A DNA stretch of 64,000 bases from Amycolatopsis echigonensis (lineage in GTDB: Bacteria; Actinomycetota; Actinomycetes; Mycobacteriales; Pseudonocardiaceae): positions 124,001-188,000 of the forward strand of contig NZ_JACJHR010000006.1 of assembly GCF_014174495.1 (NCBI RefSeq). The letters are read 5' to 3'. The position numbers and the translations under genes are program-made. This document shows, piece by piece, positions 49,483 to 58,135 of this stretch. Below the pieces are notes generated by a model that saw nothing but the letters and a program-made list of their open reading frames with translations, was not told the DNA's origin and did no database searches. Position 1 is the stretch's first letter. Each line of letters starts with the position of its first letter.

Positions 49483-50847
49483 TCAGGGCTGGATCGCCTT
49501 CTCCACGTCGGTGAGCATGCCGTCGACGCCGTGCAGGAGCTCGTCCAGCACGTCCGTGTCGGCCACCAGCGGCGGCGAGATCATCAGCATGGTCGCGCCC
49601 CGGTCGTCACCGCGGAGGATGACCCCGGTGCGGCGGAACGACTCCGGCAGGACCTCCCGCAGGACCGTCAGCGACTCCTGGTCGGTCAGCTCGCGGCCGC
49701 CGTCGCGGTCGGCCATCAGCTCGATCGCGTAGAAGAACCCGGTGCCGCGGACGTCCTTGACGCACCGGTGCGCGTCCTTGAGCGCCTCCAGCGCCGTGTG
49801 CAGCTTCGGGCCTTCTTCCAGGACGTGCTCGGGCACCTTTTCGTCGCGCATCGCGCTGATGTTGGCGACCGCGATGGCCGTCGAGACCGGGTGGCCGCCC
49901 CAGGTCGCGCCGTGGGTGAAGACGCCGCCCTTCGGGGAGTCGTACAGCTCGGTGACCAGCTGCTCGCGCACGATCACGCCGCCGAGCGGGGCGTAGCCCG
50001 AGGTGGAGCCCTTGGCGAAGGTGATCAGGTCCGGGACCACGCCGGTGAGGCCGTGGCCGAAGAAGTGGCCGAGGCGGCCGAACGAGCAGATGACCTCGTC
50101 CGAGACCAGCAGGATGCCGTACTTGTCGCACAGCGCCCGCAGCGCCGGCCAGTAGCCCTCTGGCGGGACCAGCGCGCCCCGGCCGTTCTGCACCGGTTCG
50201 GCGAAGACAGCGGCGACCGTCTCCGGGCCCTCCTCGAGGATCACCGCTTCGATGGCGCGGACGCAGTCCAGCTGGTCGGCCGGGCCGCAGTCGCCGGTGA
50301 AGCCGAGGGTGTTCGGGACGTGCCGGACACCCGGCAGCAGCGGGCCGAACGGCTCCTTGATCTTGGGCAGCCCGGTGACCGACAGCGCGCCCATCGTCGT
50401 TCCGTGATAAGCCATTTCGCGGCTGATGATCTTCGTCCGCTCGGGCGCGCCCTGGCTGCGGTGGTACTGCCGGACGAACTTCAGCGCGGTCTCGACCGCC
50501 TCCGAACCGGAGTTCACGAAGAACGTGGTGCCGAGGTCGCCGGGGGCGAGGTCGGCGATGATCCGGGCGGCTTCGATCGACGGCGGGTGCGCCGAGCCCC
50601 AGTTGCTCGCGTAGGCGAGGGTGCCGACCTGCTCGGCCGCGGCCTTGGCGATGTCCGCGCGGCCGTGGCCCATGTTGACGCAGAACAGCCCGGCGAGACC
50701 GTCGAGGTGGCGGCGGCCCTCGGTGTCGATCAGATAGCTGCCCTCGCCGCGGACGAACACCGGGAAGTCGCTCTGCCAGGTGTCCTTGCGCGTGAAGTGC
50801 GGCCCGAGGTGTCGGCGGGCCGTGGCCCGCAGCTCCGTGACGTTCAC
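49483..50847 (-). CDS. tpa: Taurine:pyruvate aminotransferase (class III)
   Basis: A 454-residue PLP-dependent class III aminotransferase. NSGSEAVETALKFVRQYH, ISREMAYHGTTMGALS and LLVSDEVICSFGRLG are typical, and Lys279 in LITFAKGSTSGYAPLGG is the expected PLP lysine. The family transfers an omega-amino group. Assignment to taurine rests on context: xsc next to it, ald, pta and a TauR-type regulator nearby. The product would be sulfoacetaldehyde plus alanine. ATG 50847 is used. A tandem CTGG operator lies 66 bases upstream. Confidence 0.85.
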   Translation of the reverse strand: MNVTELRATARRHLGPHFTRKDTWQSDFPVFVRGEGSYLIDTEGRRHLDGLAGLFCVNMGHGRADIAKAAAEQVGTLAYASNWGSAHPPSIEAARIIADLAPGDLGTTFFVNSGSEAVETALKFVRQYHRSQGAPERTKIISREMAYHGTTMGALSVTGLPKIKEPFGPLLPGVRHVPNTLGFTGDCGPADQLDCVRAIEAVILEEGPETVAAVFAEPVQNGRGALVPPEGYWPALRALCDKYGILLVSDEVICSFGRLGHFFGHGLTGVVPDLITFAKGSTSGYAPLGGVIVREQLVTELYDSPKGGVFTHGATWGGHPVSTAIAVANISAMRDEKVPEHVLEEGPKLHTALEALKDAHRCVKDVRGTGFFYAIELMADRDGGRELTDQESLTVLREVLPESFRRTGVILRGDDRGATMLMISPPLVADTDVLDELLHGVDGMLTDVEKAIQP

Positions 50848-50912
50848 CTGGCGACCTCCTGTGTGTTGCGAGAACGGGAATGTGTCGACGATCGCAATCT
50901 TTCTGGCCCCCG

Positions 50913-50947
50913 CCCAGAGCCAGAAAGCGGCCGATCACCGGTGCCAG
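50913..50947 (-). promoter_or_regulatory. Tandem CTGG operator, tpa
   Basis: On the minus strand CTGGCACCGGT (from 50947) and CTGGCTCTGGG (from 50923) start 24 bp apart, 66 bases before tpa. The downstream half is preceded by TTT as in most of the other copies. Confidence 0.6.
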
Positions 50948-50967
50948 ATTGCGGGCCGGGACGCGAA

Positions 50968-51000
50968 AGAACCGGCCGGGCGCGGGGCCCGGCCGGTTCT
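50968..51000. terminator. Perfect 14-bp hairpin after xsc
   Basis: AGAACCGGCCGGGC (50968-50981) and GCCCGGCCGGTTCT (50987-51000) form a perfect stem with a five-base loop. Read on the minus strand it ends in TTCTTTC, 17 bases after the xsc stop. Confidence 0.75.
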
Positions 51001-51017
51001 CGGCTCGCGACGAGTGC

Positions 51018-52826
51018 TTACACGTAGTCCTGGTACTTCTCCAGGAATCGCACCGGCTTCTTGAGCGCGTCGCGGCGGAACGGGTCGCCCAGCTCGCGGG
51101 TGCACATGATCTCGATGACCGTGGTGCGGCCCTCGTTCATCTGCGCGTCGACGGCCTTCTTCAGCGCTGGGCCGACATCCTCGAGCTTGTCCACGACGAT
51201 GCCGTCGGCACCCATCGCCCGCGCGATCCCGGCGAAGCTCTCGCTTTCCAGTTCTCCGGCGACGAAACGGCGGTCGTAGAAGTCGACCTGGTTCTTCTTT
51301 TCCGCGCCCCACTGGCGGTTGTGGAACACGACGGCGGTGACTGGGATGTCGTGCCGCACCGCAGTCATGACCTCGCCCATGCTCATGCCCCACGCGCCGT
51401 CGCCGGCGTACGCGATCGCCGGCCGGTCCATCGCGGCGGCCTTGGCGCCGATGATGGTCGGCAGCGCGTAGCCGCAGTTGCCGAAGGACATCGGCGCGAA
51501 GAACGAACGCGGCTCCTCGAAGCGCAAGTAGCTGTGCGCCACGGAGTTGATGTTGCCGATGTCGGTGGAGACCATCACCCGCGGCGGCATGGCCTTCTCC
51601 AGTTCGCGCAGGACCTGGCGCGGGTGCAGCCAGTTGCCCTCCTCCTGCTCCTGCTCGGCGATCATGTCGAGGGAGTAGGGGTCCTTCTCGTGGGTCCACG
51701 CGGTGAGTTCTTCTTCCCACGCGTCCTTCTCGGCCTTGGTGCGGGCGGCGCGTTCGCCGCGGGTGGCGTCGCAGGCGAGCGTGCGGTCGGCGAGCCGCTC
51801 GGTCAGCGCCGCCGCGGCGGCCTTCGCGTCGCCGCAGATGCCGACGGTGATCTTCTTGACCAGGCCGAGCATCTTGTGGTCCGCGTCGATCTGGATGATC
51901 TTCGCGTTCTTGGGCCAGTAGTCCATGCCGTGCTGCGGCAGGGTGCCGAACGGCCCGAGCCGGGTGCCGAGCGCGATCACCACGTCGGCCTGCGAGATGA
52001 GCTTCATCGCGGCCTTGGAGCCCTGGTAGCCGAGCGGGCCGCACCACTGCGGGTGGCTGGCCGGGAAGCTGTCGTTGTGCTGGTAGCTGTTGACGACCGG
52101 CGCGCCGAGGCGTTCGGCGAGCGCCTTGCACTCCTCGACGCCGTCGGACATGACGACCCCGCCGCCGGAGATGATGACCGGGAACTCGGCGGTGGCCAGC
52201 AGTTCGGCGGCCTGGGCGAGGCTCTTCTCGCCGCCGGGGCCGCGGTCGAGCCGCTGCGGCTCCGGGATCTCGGTCTCGATCTCGCCGTAGAAGAAGTCGC
52301 GCGGGATGTTCAGCTGGGTCGGGCCGATTTCCGAGAGCGCCCGGTCGAAGGCCCGCGCGGTGTACTCGGCCATCCGGTTCGGGTTGTTGACGTGGGCCTG
52401 GTACTTGGTGAACTCCTGGAACATCGGCAGCTGGTTGGCCTCCTGGAAGCCGCCCAGCCCGGTCCCCATCGTGCCCGCCTCCGGCGTGATCATCACGACC
52501 GGGCTGTGCGCCCAGAACGCCGCGGCGATCGCGGTGACGCAGTTGCTGATGCCCGGGCCGTTCTGCCCGATCACCACGCCGTGCCGCCCGCTGACCCGGG
52601 CGTAGCCGTCGGCCATGTGCGCGGCGCCCTGCTCGTGCACGACCGGGACGAGCCGGATGCCGGCCGGCGCGAAGATGTCCATCGCGTCCATGAAGGCCGA
52701 GCCCATGATGCCGAAGATGTCGGTGACGCCGTTGGCCACCATCGTCTCGACGAAGGCCTCCGACGGGGTCATCTTCGCCGTCCCGCTGGCGACGGTGCGG
52801 CCGTCGCCCGTCTTCCTCTCCGCCAT
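51018..52826 (-). CDS. xsc: Sulfoacetaldehyde acetyltransferase
   Basis: A 602-residue thiamine-diphosphate enzyme that converts sulfoacetaldehyde and phosphate to acetyl phosphate and sulfite. MTPSEAFVETMVANGVTDIFGIMGSAFMDAMDIF, HEQGAAHMADGYARVSGRHG and FQEANQLPMFQEFTKYQ match Xsc closely, and YAGDGAWGMSMGEVMTAVRH is the ThDP-binding motif. ATG 52826 is chosen because GAAGGAG lies seven bases before it. The gene is divergent from the IclR regulator gene. Unlike tpa, ald and pta, its upstream region has no CTGG repeats but a different direct repeat, so it seems to have its own control. Confidence 0.93.
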   Translation of the reverse strand: MAERKTGDGRTVASGTAKMTPSEAFVETMVANGVTDIFGIMGSAFMDAMDIFAPAGIRLVPVVHEQGAAHMADGYARVSGRHGVVIGQNGPGISNCVTAIAAAFWAHSPVVMITPEAGTMGTGLGGFQEANQLPMFQEFTKYQAHVNNPNRMAEYTARAFDRALSEIGPTQLNIPRDFFYGEIETEIPEPQRLDRGPGGEKSLAQAAELLATAEFPVIISGGGVVMSDGVEECKALAERLGAPVVNSYQHNDSFPASHPQWCGPLGYQGSKAAMKLISQADVVIALGTRLGPFGTLPQHGMDYWPKNAKIIQIDADHKMLGLVKKITVGICGDAKAAAAALTERLADRTLACDATRGERAARTKAEKDAWEEELTAWTHEKDPYSLDMIAEQEQEEGNWLHPRQVLRELEKAMPPRVMVSTDIGNINSVAHSYLRFEEPRSFFAPMSFGNCGYALPTIIGAKAAAMDRPAIAYAGDGAWGMSMGEVMTAVRHDIPVTAVVFHNRQWGAEKKNQVDFYDRRFVAGELESESFAGIARAMGADGIVVDKLEDVGPALKKAVDAQMNEGRTTVIEIMCTRELGDPFRRDALKKPVRFLEKYQDYV

Positions 52827-52856
52827 GGTTGAACTCCTTCGACGCTGAAAGTCTTG

Positions 52857-52976
52857 GTTTTCGGTACGTGAGGTTCGTGAAAGCTGAACACGACGGACCA
52901 TAAGGCGCGGCGTCCGGCAGGTCAACCGGCAGTTGATGGAAAACGAGACGGGATGTGCTAGTTTTCGGAACGTGAG
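52857..52976. promoter_or_regulatory. Direct repeat GTTTTCGGWACGTGAG at the xsc/iclR promoters
   Basis: GTTTTCGGTACGTGAG (52857-52872) and GTTTTCGGAACGTGAG (52961-52976) differ at one base of sixteen, flank the divergent intergenic region, and the second covers the IclR start codon. A GAAAAC copy at 52938-52943 faces the second repeat. They are the best candidate for the IclR protein's binding sites. TAGTTT at 52959-52964 could be the -10 of a leaderless iclR transcript. Confidence 0.5.
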
Positions 52977-53817
52977 TGAGTTGCGGAAGACCAGCGCCGT
53001 GGAACTCGTGCGCGAGCCGGACGGCGCGGGCCTCGACGGAGACACCCCGACCATGCGGCTGTTCTCGCTGCTCGAGCTGATCGCGGCGAAGGACCAGCTG
53101 GTGACTCTGCAGAGCCTGGTCGAGGAGACCGGCCTGCCGAAGCCGACGCTGCACCGGATGCTGCAGCAGCTGGAGGGCGCGGGGTTGCTCGTGCGCCAGG
53201 CCGACGGACGCCATTACGGCACCGGCGACCGGCTGCGCCGTCTCGCGGAGAACCTGCTGCTCAACGCGACACACCACGGCGCGCGGCGCGCGGTGCTCAA
53301 GCATCTGGTCGACGAGCTGGGGGAGAGCTGCAACATCACCGCGCTGTCCGGCAGCGAAATCGTCTACCTCGACCGCGTCGAGACGCCCGAGCCGCTGCGG
53401 TTCTACCTGCGGCCCGGTTCGCGCGTGCCGATCCACTGCTCGGCCAGCGGCAAGATCATCCTCTCGCAGATGAGCCCGGCGCAGCGGCGCAAGCTGCTGG
53501 CGCACGCGCCGCTCAAGCAGTACACCCCCAAGACGGTCACCGATCTCGACGCGCTGGAGGAGGAGTTCACCCGGATCCGGCGCGACGGTTTCGCGCTGGA
53601 CGACGAGGAATTCCTGCCCGGGCTCGTGTGCGTGGCGGTGCTGGTGCCCAGCCGCACCGGGCGGTCCAACCTGGCGGTCGCGGTGCAGGCCCCGGTCATG
53701 CGGCTCACCGCCGACAAGGCTTTGCAGGCGCTTCCCGCGTTGCAGCGGGCCGCCGAAGCGATCAAGGAGGTCGAGGCCGAGGGGGCGGCCGACGACGCCG
53801 ACAGCATCCCGTCCTGA
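52972..53817 (+). CDS. IclR-family transcriptional regulator
   Basis: A 281-residue protein. The N-terminal winged helix reads [46 protein letters not shown], and the effector domain contains [35 protein letters not shown] and [17 protein letters not shown], the IclR family signature. GTG 52972 is chosen: it lies seven bases past a TAGTTT -10-like element, giving a leaderless start; an upstream ATG at 52933 is in frame. It is divergent from xsc and probably regulates it with sulfonate or acyl-phosphate metabolites as signal. The next two genes are cotranscribed with it. Confidence 0.88.
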   Translation: MSELRKTSAVELVREPDGAGLDGDTPTMRLFSLLELIAAKDQLVTLQSLVEETGLPKPTLHRMLQQLEGAGLLVRQADGRHYGTGDRLRRLAENLLLNATHHGARRAVLKHLVDELGESCNITALSGSEIVYLDRVETPEPLRFYLRPGSRVPIHCSASGKIILSQMSPAQRRKLLAHAPLKQYTPKTVTDLDALEEEFTRIRRDGFALDDEEFLPGLVCVAVLVPSRTGRSNLAVAVQAPVMRLTADKALQALPALQRAAEAIKEVEAEGAADDADSIPS

Positions 53818-53830
53818 CGGAGGTCTTCCG

Positions 53831-54775
53831 ATGAACCCGTTGTGCGGCAACGGCCCCGACGCCCGGATCGCCGTGCGCGACACGTTCGGCCTCGACTCGG
53901 ACCTGGTGGTCCCGGGCTTTTCCGAGCCCGACGAGCACGTGCCCGAGATCGACCCGGCCTACCGGTTCAACCCGGACGTGACGCTCGCGTTGCTGGCCGG
54001 ATTCGCGCACACCCGGCGCGTGCTCGTGCAGGGACTGCACGGAACCGGCAAATCCACGCACGTCGAACAGGTCGCGGCGCGGCTGAACTGGCCGTGCCTG
54101 CGGGTGAATCTGGACGGCCATCTCAGCCGGCTCGACCTCGTCGGCAAGGACGCGGTGGTGCTGCGCGAAGGCAAGCAGGTCACCGAATTCCGCGAAGGAA
54201 TCCTGCCGTGGTCGCTGCGGCGGCCGATCGCGCTGATCCTCGACGAGTACGACGCGGGACGGCCGGACGTCATGTTCGTCATCCAGCGGCTGCTCGAACG
54301 GGACGGCACATTCACGCTGATCGACAGCAACACCGTGCTGCGCCCGCATCCGGGCTTCCGGCTGTTCGCCACCGCCAACACGGTGGGGCTGGGCAACCTC
54401 AACGGGCTTTACCACGGGGTTCAGCGGCTCAACCACGCGCAGATCGACCGGTGGAACATCGTCGCGGCGCTCGATTACCTGCCGCCCGAAGAGGAAATCG
54501 CGATCGTCCGGGCGCGCGTGCCGCGGCTGTCCGGGCAGTTCGTCGAGGCCATGGTGGCGGTCGCCGGGCTGACCCGCGAGGGGTTCCGGGCCGGCGATCT
54601 GTCCGCGCTGATGTCGCCGCGCACGGTCATCACGTGGGCCGAGAACTGCGAGATCTTCGGCGATCCGGCGCTCGCGTTCCGGCTGACCTTCCTCAACAAA
54701 TGCGACGAGGCCGAACGGCCGGTCGTCGCCGAATACTTCCAGCGCTGCTTCGATCTGGAGCTGGCCGCGGCGTGA
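53831..54775 (+). CDS. CobS/MoxR-like AAA+ ATPase
   Basis: A 314-residue AAA+ ATPase. The Walker A GLHGTGKS at residues 68-75, Walker [11 protein letters not shown], and the [14 protein letters not shown] sensor segment resemble the CobS subunit of aerobic cobaltochelatase and other MoxR ATPases. It lies 14 bases after the IclR gene and overlaps the next gene. Without a CobN gene nearby it is unlikely to be a true cobaltochelatase. It probably remodels or metallates an enzyme together with the CobT-like VWA protein, perhaps one of this locus. The target is unknown. Confidence 0.8.
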   Translation: MNPLCGNGPDARIAVRDTFGLDSDLVVPGFSEPDEHVPEIDPAYRFNPDVTLALLAGFAHTRRVLVQGLHGTGKSTHVEQVAARLNWPCLRVNLDGHLSRLDLVGKDAVVLREGKQVTEFREGILPWSLRRPIALILDEYDAGRPDVMFVIQRLLERDGTFTLIDSNTVLRPHPGFRLFATANTVGLGNLNGLYHGVQRLNHAQIDRWNIVAALDYLPPEEEIAIVRARVPRLSGQFVEAMVAVAGLTREGFRAGDLSALMSPRTVITWAENCEIFGDPALAFRLTFLNKCDEAERPVVAEYFQRCFDLELAAA

Positions 54776-56457
54776 GCACGCCGGAGACCCGGGCCCGCCA
54801 GCGGGTCGAGGAGCTGTCCGCGGCGGCGATCCGGGCGGTCAGCGGGTCGCCGGACGCGCATTTCCGGGGCGGGCGCTTGCATCGCGGCATCCGTCCGGTG
54901 CCGATGCCTGCCCCGCATTTGCGCGCCGACGACGAGGATGTGCAGTCCTTCCGGGGCGCGGCGGACGGGATGGCGCTGCACCTGAGCCGGTCGGATCGGG
55001 ACTTGCACCGCCGGCTGCGGCCGGAAGGCGGCGTCGAGCGGCTGCTGTTCGAGCTGCTGGAGCAGTTCCGGGTCGAGTCGTTGGTTCCGGCCGGTTTTCC
55101 CGGCGTGACAGCGAATTTGCGGCGGCGGCACGAACGATGGTCGCTGTCGGCGCACCACAATGGACTGACCGAATCCGCGCGCGGCGTGCTGATTTACACC
55201 GTCGCGCAGGTCGCGCGGGCGCGCATCACCGGCGAACCGGTCGTGGCGGAGACCGAGGATCTGATCGAAGCGACCCGGGCGGCGATCGCGCCGATGCTCG
55301 GGGCGCAGTTGGCCGGCCTCCGGCGGAGCCGGGCTGATCAGGCCGCGTTCGCCGAGCACGCACGGGCGCTGGCCGAGACGGTCGCCGGGTTGCTGGAGCC
55401 GGAGAAATCCGAGAAATCCGAGGACGAGGACGAGGAAGACGCTGCGGCGTATGCGTTGCTGCTGGATTTCGACGATGAAACCGGCAGCGAGGAAGGCGGC
55501 ACCGCGCGTCTCGGCGACCATCAAGGACCGGTGGCGGCCGGGTCGTATCGGGTTTTCACCACCGCCTACGACCGGGAGGACCGGGCCGGTCCGCTGGTGC
55601 GGCCGGAATTGTTGCGGGAGCTGCGCGACCAGTTGGACGCACGGGTCGCTAAGCAGGGCGTCAACGTGGCACGGCTGGCGCGTGAACTCACGGCGGTGCT
55701 CGCTGAGCCGGAACGGTCCGGGTGGGACGGCGCGCAGGAGGAAGGCCAGATCGACGGCCGGGCCCTCGCGCGGTTGATCGCGACGCCCGCGGACCATCGC
55801 GTGTTCCGGGTCGAGCGGACCGAACCGGTCGCCGACGTCCTGGTCACGTTCCTGATCGATTGCTCGGGTTCGATGAAGGCGCACCGGGAAACCGTTGCGG
55901 TGCTGGTCGATCTCTTCGCTCGCGCGCTCGATCTCGCCGGTGCGAGGTGCGAAATCCTCGGCTTCACCACCGGTGCCTGGCACGGTGGCCGCGCGCGGCG
56001 GGATTGGCTGCGCGCCGGGCGGCCGAAGCAGCCGGGGCGGCTCAATGAGCGTCGGCACCTGGTGTTCAAGGACGCTGCGACGCCCTGGCGGCGCGCTCGG
56101 CGGGATGTCGCGGCGTTGCTCAAAGCTGATCTGTTCCGCGAGGGCATCGACGGCGAAGCGCTCGCGTGGGCTGCGGAACGGGCGCAGGCGTGGGAGGCCC
56201 GGCGGCGGCTGGTTTTCGTGCTGTCGGACGGAAGCCCGATGGACGGAGCGACCGCGCTGGCCAACGAGGAGCGCTACCTCGACCGCCATCTGGTGCGGGT
56301 GGCCGACGGGTTGGAGCGGGGCGAGACGGAGGTGTACGGCATTGGGGTCGGGCTCGATCTCAGTGCGTATTACCGCCGGAGTTTGGCCTTGGACGCCGCG
56401 GAAGGCACGGGGTTCCGCGCCTTCCGCGAGATCCTCGATCTGCTCGCCCGCCGCTAG
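54772..56457 (+). CDS. CobT-like VWA-domain protein
   Basis: A 561-residue protein. A helical N-terminal half with [21 protein letters not shown] is followed by an acidic linker ([15 protein letters not shown], about residues 211-225) and a C-terminal von Willebrand A domain with the metal-ion site DCSGS at residues 363-367 and a [12 protein letters not shown] strand. This is the architecture of CobT and other partners of MoxR ATPases. GTG 54772 overlaps the stop of the ATPase gene. The pair should form one ATP-driven complex in the cytoplasm. It is not linked to cobalamin genes here. Confidence 0.8.
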   Translation: MSTPETRARQRVEELSAAAIRAVSGSPDAHFRGGRLHRGIRPVPMPAPHLRADDEDVQSFRGAADGMALHLSRSDRDLHRRLRPEGGVERLLFELLEQFRVESLVPAGFPGVTANLRRRHERWSLSAHHNGLTESARGVLIYTVAQVARARITGEPVVAETEDLIEATRAAIAPMLGAQLAGLRRSRADQAAFAEHARALAETVAGLLEPEKSEKSEDEDEEDAAAYALLLDFDDETGSEEGGTARLGDHQGPVAAGSYRVFTTAYDREDRAGPLVRPELLRELRDQLDARVAKQGVNVARLARELTAVLAEPERSGWDGAQEEGQIDGRALARLIATPADHRVFRVERTEPVADVLVTFLIDCSGSMKAHRETVAVLVDLFARALDLAGARCEILGFTTGAWHGGRARRDWLRAGRPKQPGRLNERRHLVFKDAATPWRRARRDVAALLKADLFREGIDGEALAWAAERAQAWEARRRLVFVLSDGSPMDGATALANEERYLDRHLVRVADGLERGETEVYGIGVGLDLSAYYRRSLALDAAEGTGFRAFREILDLLARR

Positions 56458-57893
56458 CCGGCTGGTTGGGTGACCGGCGCGGCCCTGGCCGGTTCGCGAC
56501 GCTCCAACGCGATCGGAGAACGCTTCTTGCCGGGAGCGAGCAGGCTCCAGCCGAACACGATCACCAGGTTCACGCCCATCGACACGAGACCGGTGTTGAG
56601 GCCGCCGAGCGTGATGCCGGTGGCGTACAGGACGACCGCGGTCACCACGCCGACCACCATGCCGGTCGCGATCGCGGCCGTGCGCACCCGCCGGGCGAAC
56701 AGGATCGCCAGCCAGCCCGGCACGACCTGGGCCAGCAGGTTGTAGGTCAGGTTCAGCACGGTGAGCATGAGCGTCGAAGCGGTCAGCGTGAGCACGGCGG
56801 CGAGCACCAGGAAGACCGCCACCGCCACGACCGTCCACCGCCGTTGTGCCGCGGGGCGGACGTTCGGGGCCAGGTTTCGGCTGACCATGCCGCCGATCGC
56901 CAGCGCCGTCGCGGACAGCACCAGCACGCCGGACAGCGCGGCACCGGCGGCCACGAGGCCCAGAACCGGTTCCGGGAGAAGGCCTTTCGCGGTCACCATG
57001 AAGACCGTGTTCGGATTCTTCAACCCGGGGTGCTGTTTCAGCCCGTAGTAGGCAGCGAAGACGAGGAACGGGTAGATCAGCATGTACAGCGGCATCCACA
57101 CCGTCGAACTCTTCACCGCCCGCTCCGAACGCGCCGGGAACACGTACGCGCCGCCGAAGCCGAGGTAGAAGACCACGCTCTGGAACAGGATCGTGGTCAT
57201 CGCGAACCACAGATCCGGGCCGCCCATCGTGGTTTGCGCCCTGGCCAGCGCCTCCGGCCCGGTCACCCCGGACGTCCCGCCGGCCACCAGCACCGCGGCG
57301 AGGCCGACGAGCACCACCCCGAGCAGCATGAACGCGTCCTTGAGGATCGAGACGAACGCGGGGGAGCGGATGCCGGACACGGCGATGTAGGCGAACGCGA
57401 TGATCCCGGCCAGCAGCACGCACTGCACGGGCGTCAGTTTCAGCCCGAGGTTGCTCAGCACGACTTGCAGGCCGATGAACTGGTACTGGCCCCACGGCAC
57501 GAGCGCGATGAGCATCGTGACGCAGGTGATCAGCTCGAGCGTCCGGCTGCCGTAGTGGCGGCCGAAGACGTCCGGGACGGTCATCGCGTCGTGCTTGCGC
57601 GCGGCGCGCCAGACCAGCGGGGCGAGGAAGTAGCCCAGCGAGTAGGCGAGCAGGATGTAGCCGAGGAACCAGATTCCGTAGCTCGCGCCGTGGGCGTAGA
57701 TCCCGCTCGGGAAGCCGATCATCGTGCCGATGCTGTACACCTCGCCGACGGCCAGGAAGTACAGCAGCCACGGCGGGAACGAGCGGCCGCCGACCAGGAA
57801 CTCGGAGATCCCGCCGCCGCGCGAGGAGCGGCCCGCCCACAGCGCCAGCAGGATCGACAGTCCCATCACGACCGCGACGATGAGAATCAGCAT
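56454..57893 (-). CDS. Sodium:solute symporter
   Basis: A 479-residue transporter of the SSS family with about thirteen helices. FLVGGRSFPPWLLYFLAVGEVYSIGTMIGFPSGIYAHGASYGI and TVPDVFGRHYGSRTLELITC are typical of the panF/DUF3311-linked group. ATG 57893 is chosen because AAGGAGG lies eight bases before it. It overlaps the small DUF3311 gene directly upstream, its normal partner. The cargo is unknown, but its operon begins with an amidohydrolase gene behind a taurine-locus operator, so a taurine amide or related sulfonate is possible. Its 3' end overlaps the convergent CobT-like gene by four bases. Confidence 0.83.
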   Translation of the reverse strand: MLILIVAVVMGLSILLALWAGRSSRGGGISEFLVGGRSFPPWLLYFLAVGEVYSIGTMIGFPSGIYAHGASYGIWFLGYILLAYSLGYFLAPLVWRAARKHDAMTVPDVFGRHYGSRTLELITCVTMLIALVPWGQYQFIGLQVVLSNLGLKLTPVQCVLLAGIIAFAYIAVSGIRSPAFVSILKDAFMLLGVVLVGLAAVLVAGGTSGVTGPEALARAQTTMGGPDLWFAMTTILFQSVVFYLGFGGAYVFPARSERAVKSSTVWMPLYMLIYPFLVFAAYYGLKQHPGLKNPNTVFMVTAKGLLPEPVLGLVAAGAALSGVLVLSATALAIGGMVSRNLAPNVRPAAQRRWTVVAVAVFLVLAAVLTLTASTLMLTVLNLTYNLLAQVVPGWLAILFARRVRTAAIATGMVVGVVTAVVLYATGITLGGLNTGLVSMGVNLVIVFGWSLLAPGKKRSPIALERREPARAAPVTQPAG

Positions 57894-58135
57894 TCCCGGT
57901 CCTCCTTCGCGGGTGCGTTGCCGGGCGGGTCCGCCGGGTAGTGCTGACGGTCGAAGAACCGCCAGCTGATCCACAGGCACAGGGTGGTCAGCGGGAAGCA
58001 GAGGAACATCCAGAAGAACACCAGCGGGAACCCGGCGACGGTCGCGGGCGAGCCCGCCACCAGGGGGATTCCGCCGAGGATCGCGACCGCGGGGATGCCG
58101 AGCCCGACGCACAGGCTCGGCCAGCTCCGGATCAT
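57887..58135 (-). CDS. DUF3311 small membrane subunit
   Basis: An 82-residue protein with two membrane helices (LCVGLGIPAVAILGGIPLVAG and FPLVFFWMFLCFPLTTLCLWI) and a polar tail DRQHYPADPPGNAP. This is the DUF3311 family, encoded just before SSS symporters. ATG 58135 overlaps the stop of the amidohydrolase gene (ATGA). The stop overlaps the symporter start, giving a tight three-gene chain. Confidence 0.8.
   Translation of the reverse strand: MIRSWPSLCVGLGIPAVAILGGIPLVAGSPATVAGFPLVFFWMFLCFPLTTLCLWISWRFFDRQHYPADPPGNAPAKEDREC

Noticed and set aside
53831..56457. A true cobaltochelatase CobS-CobT assignment
   Set aside because: There is no CobN or other cobalamin gene near, and the context is sulfonate metabolism.
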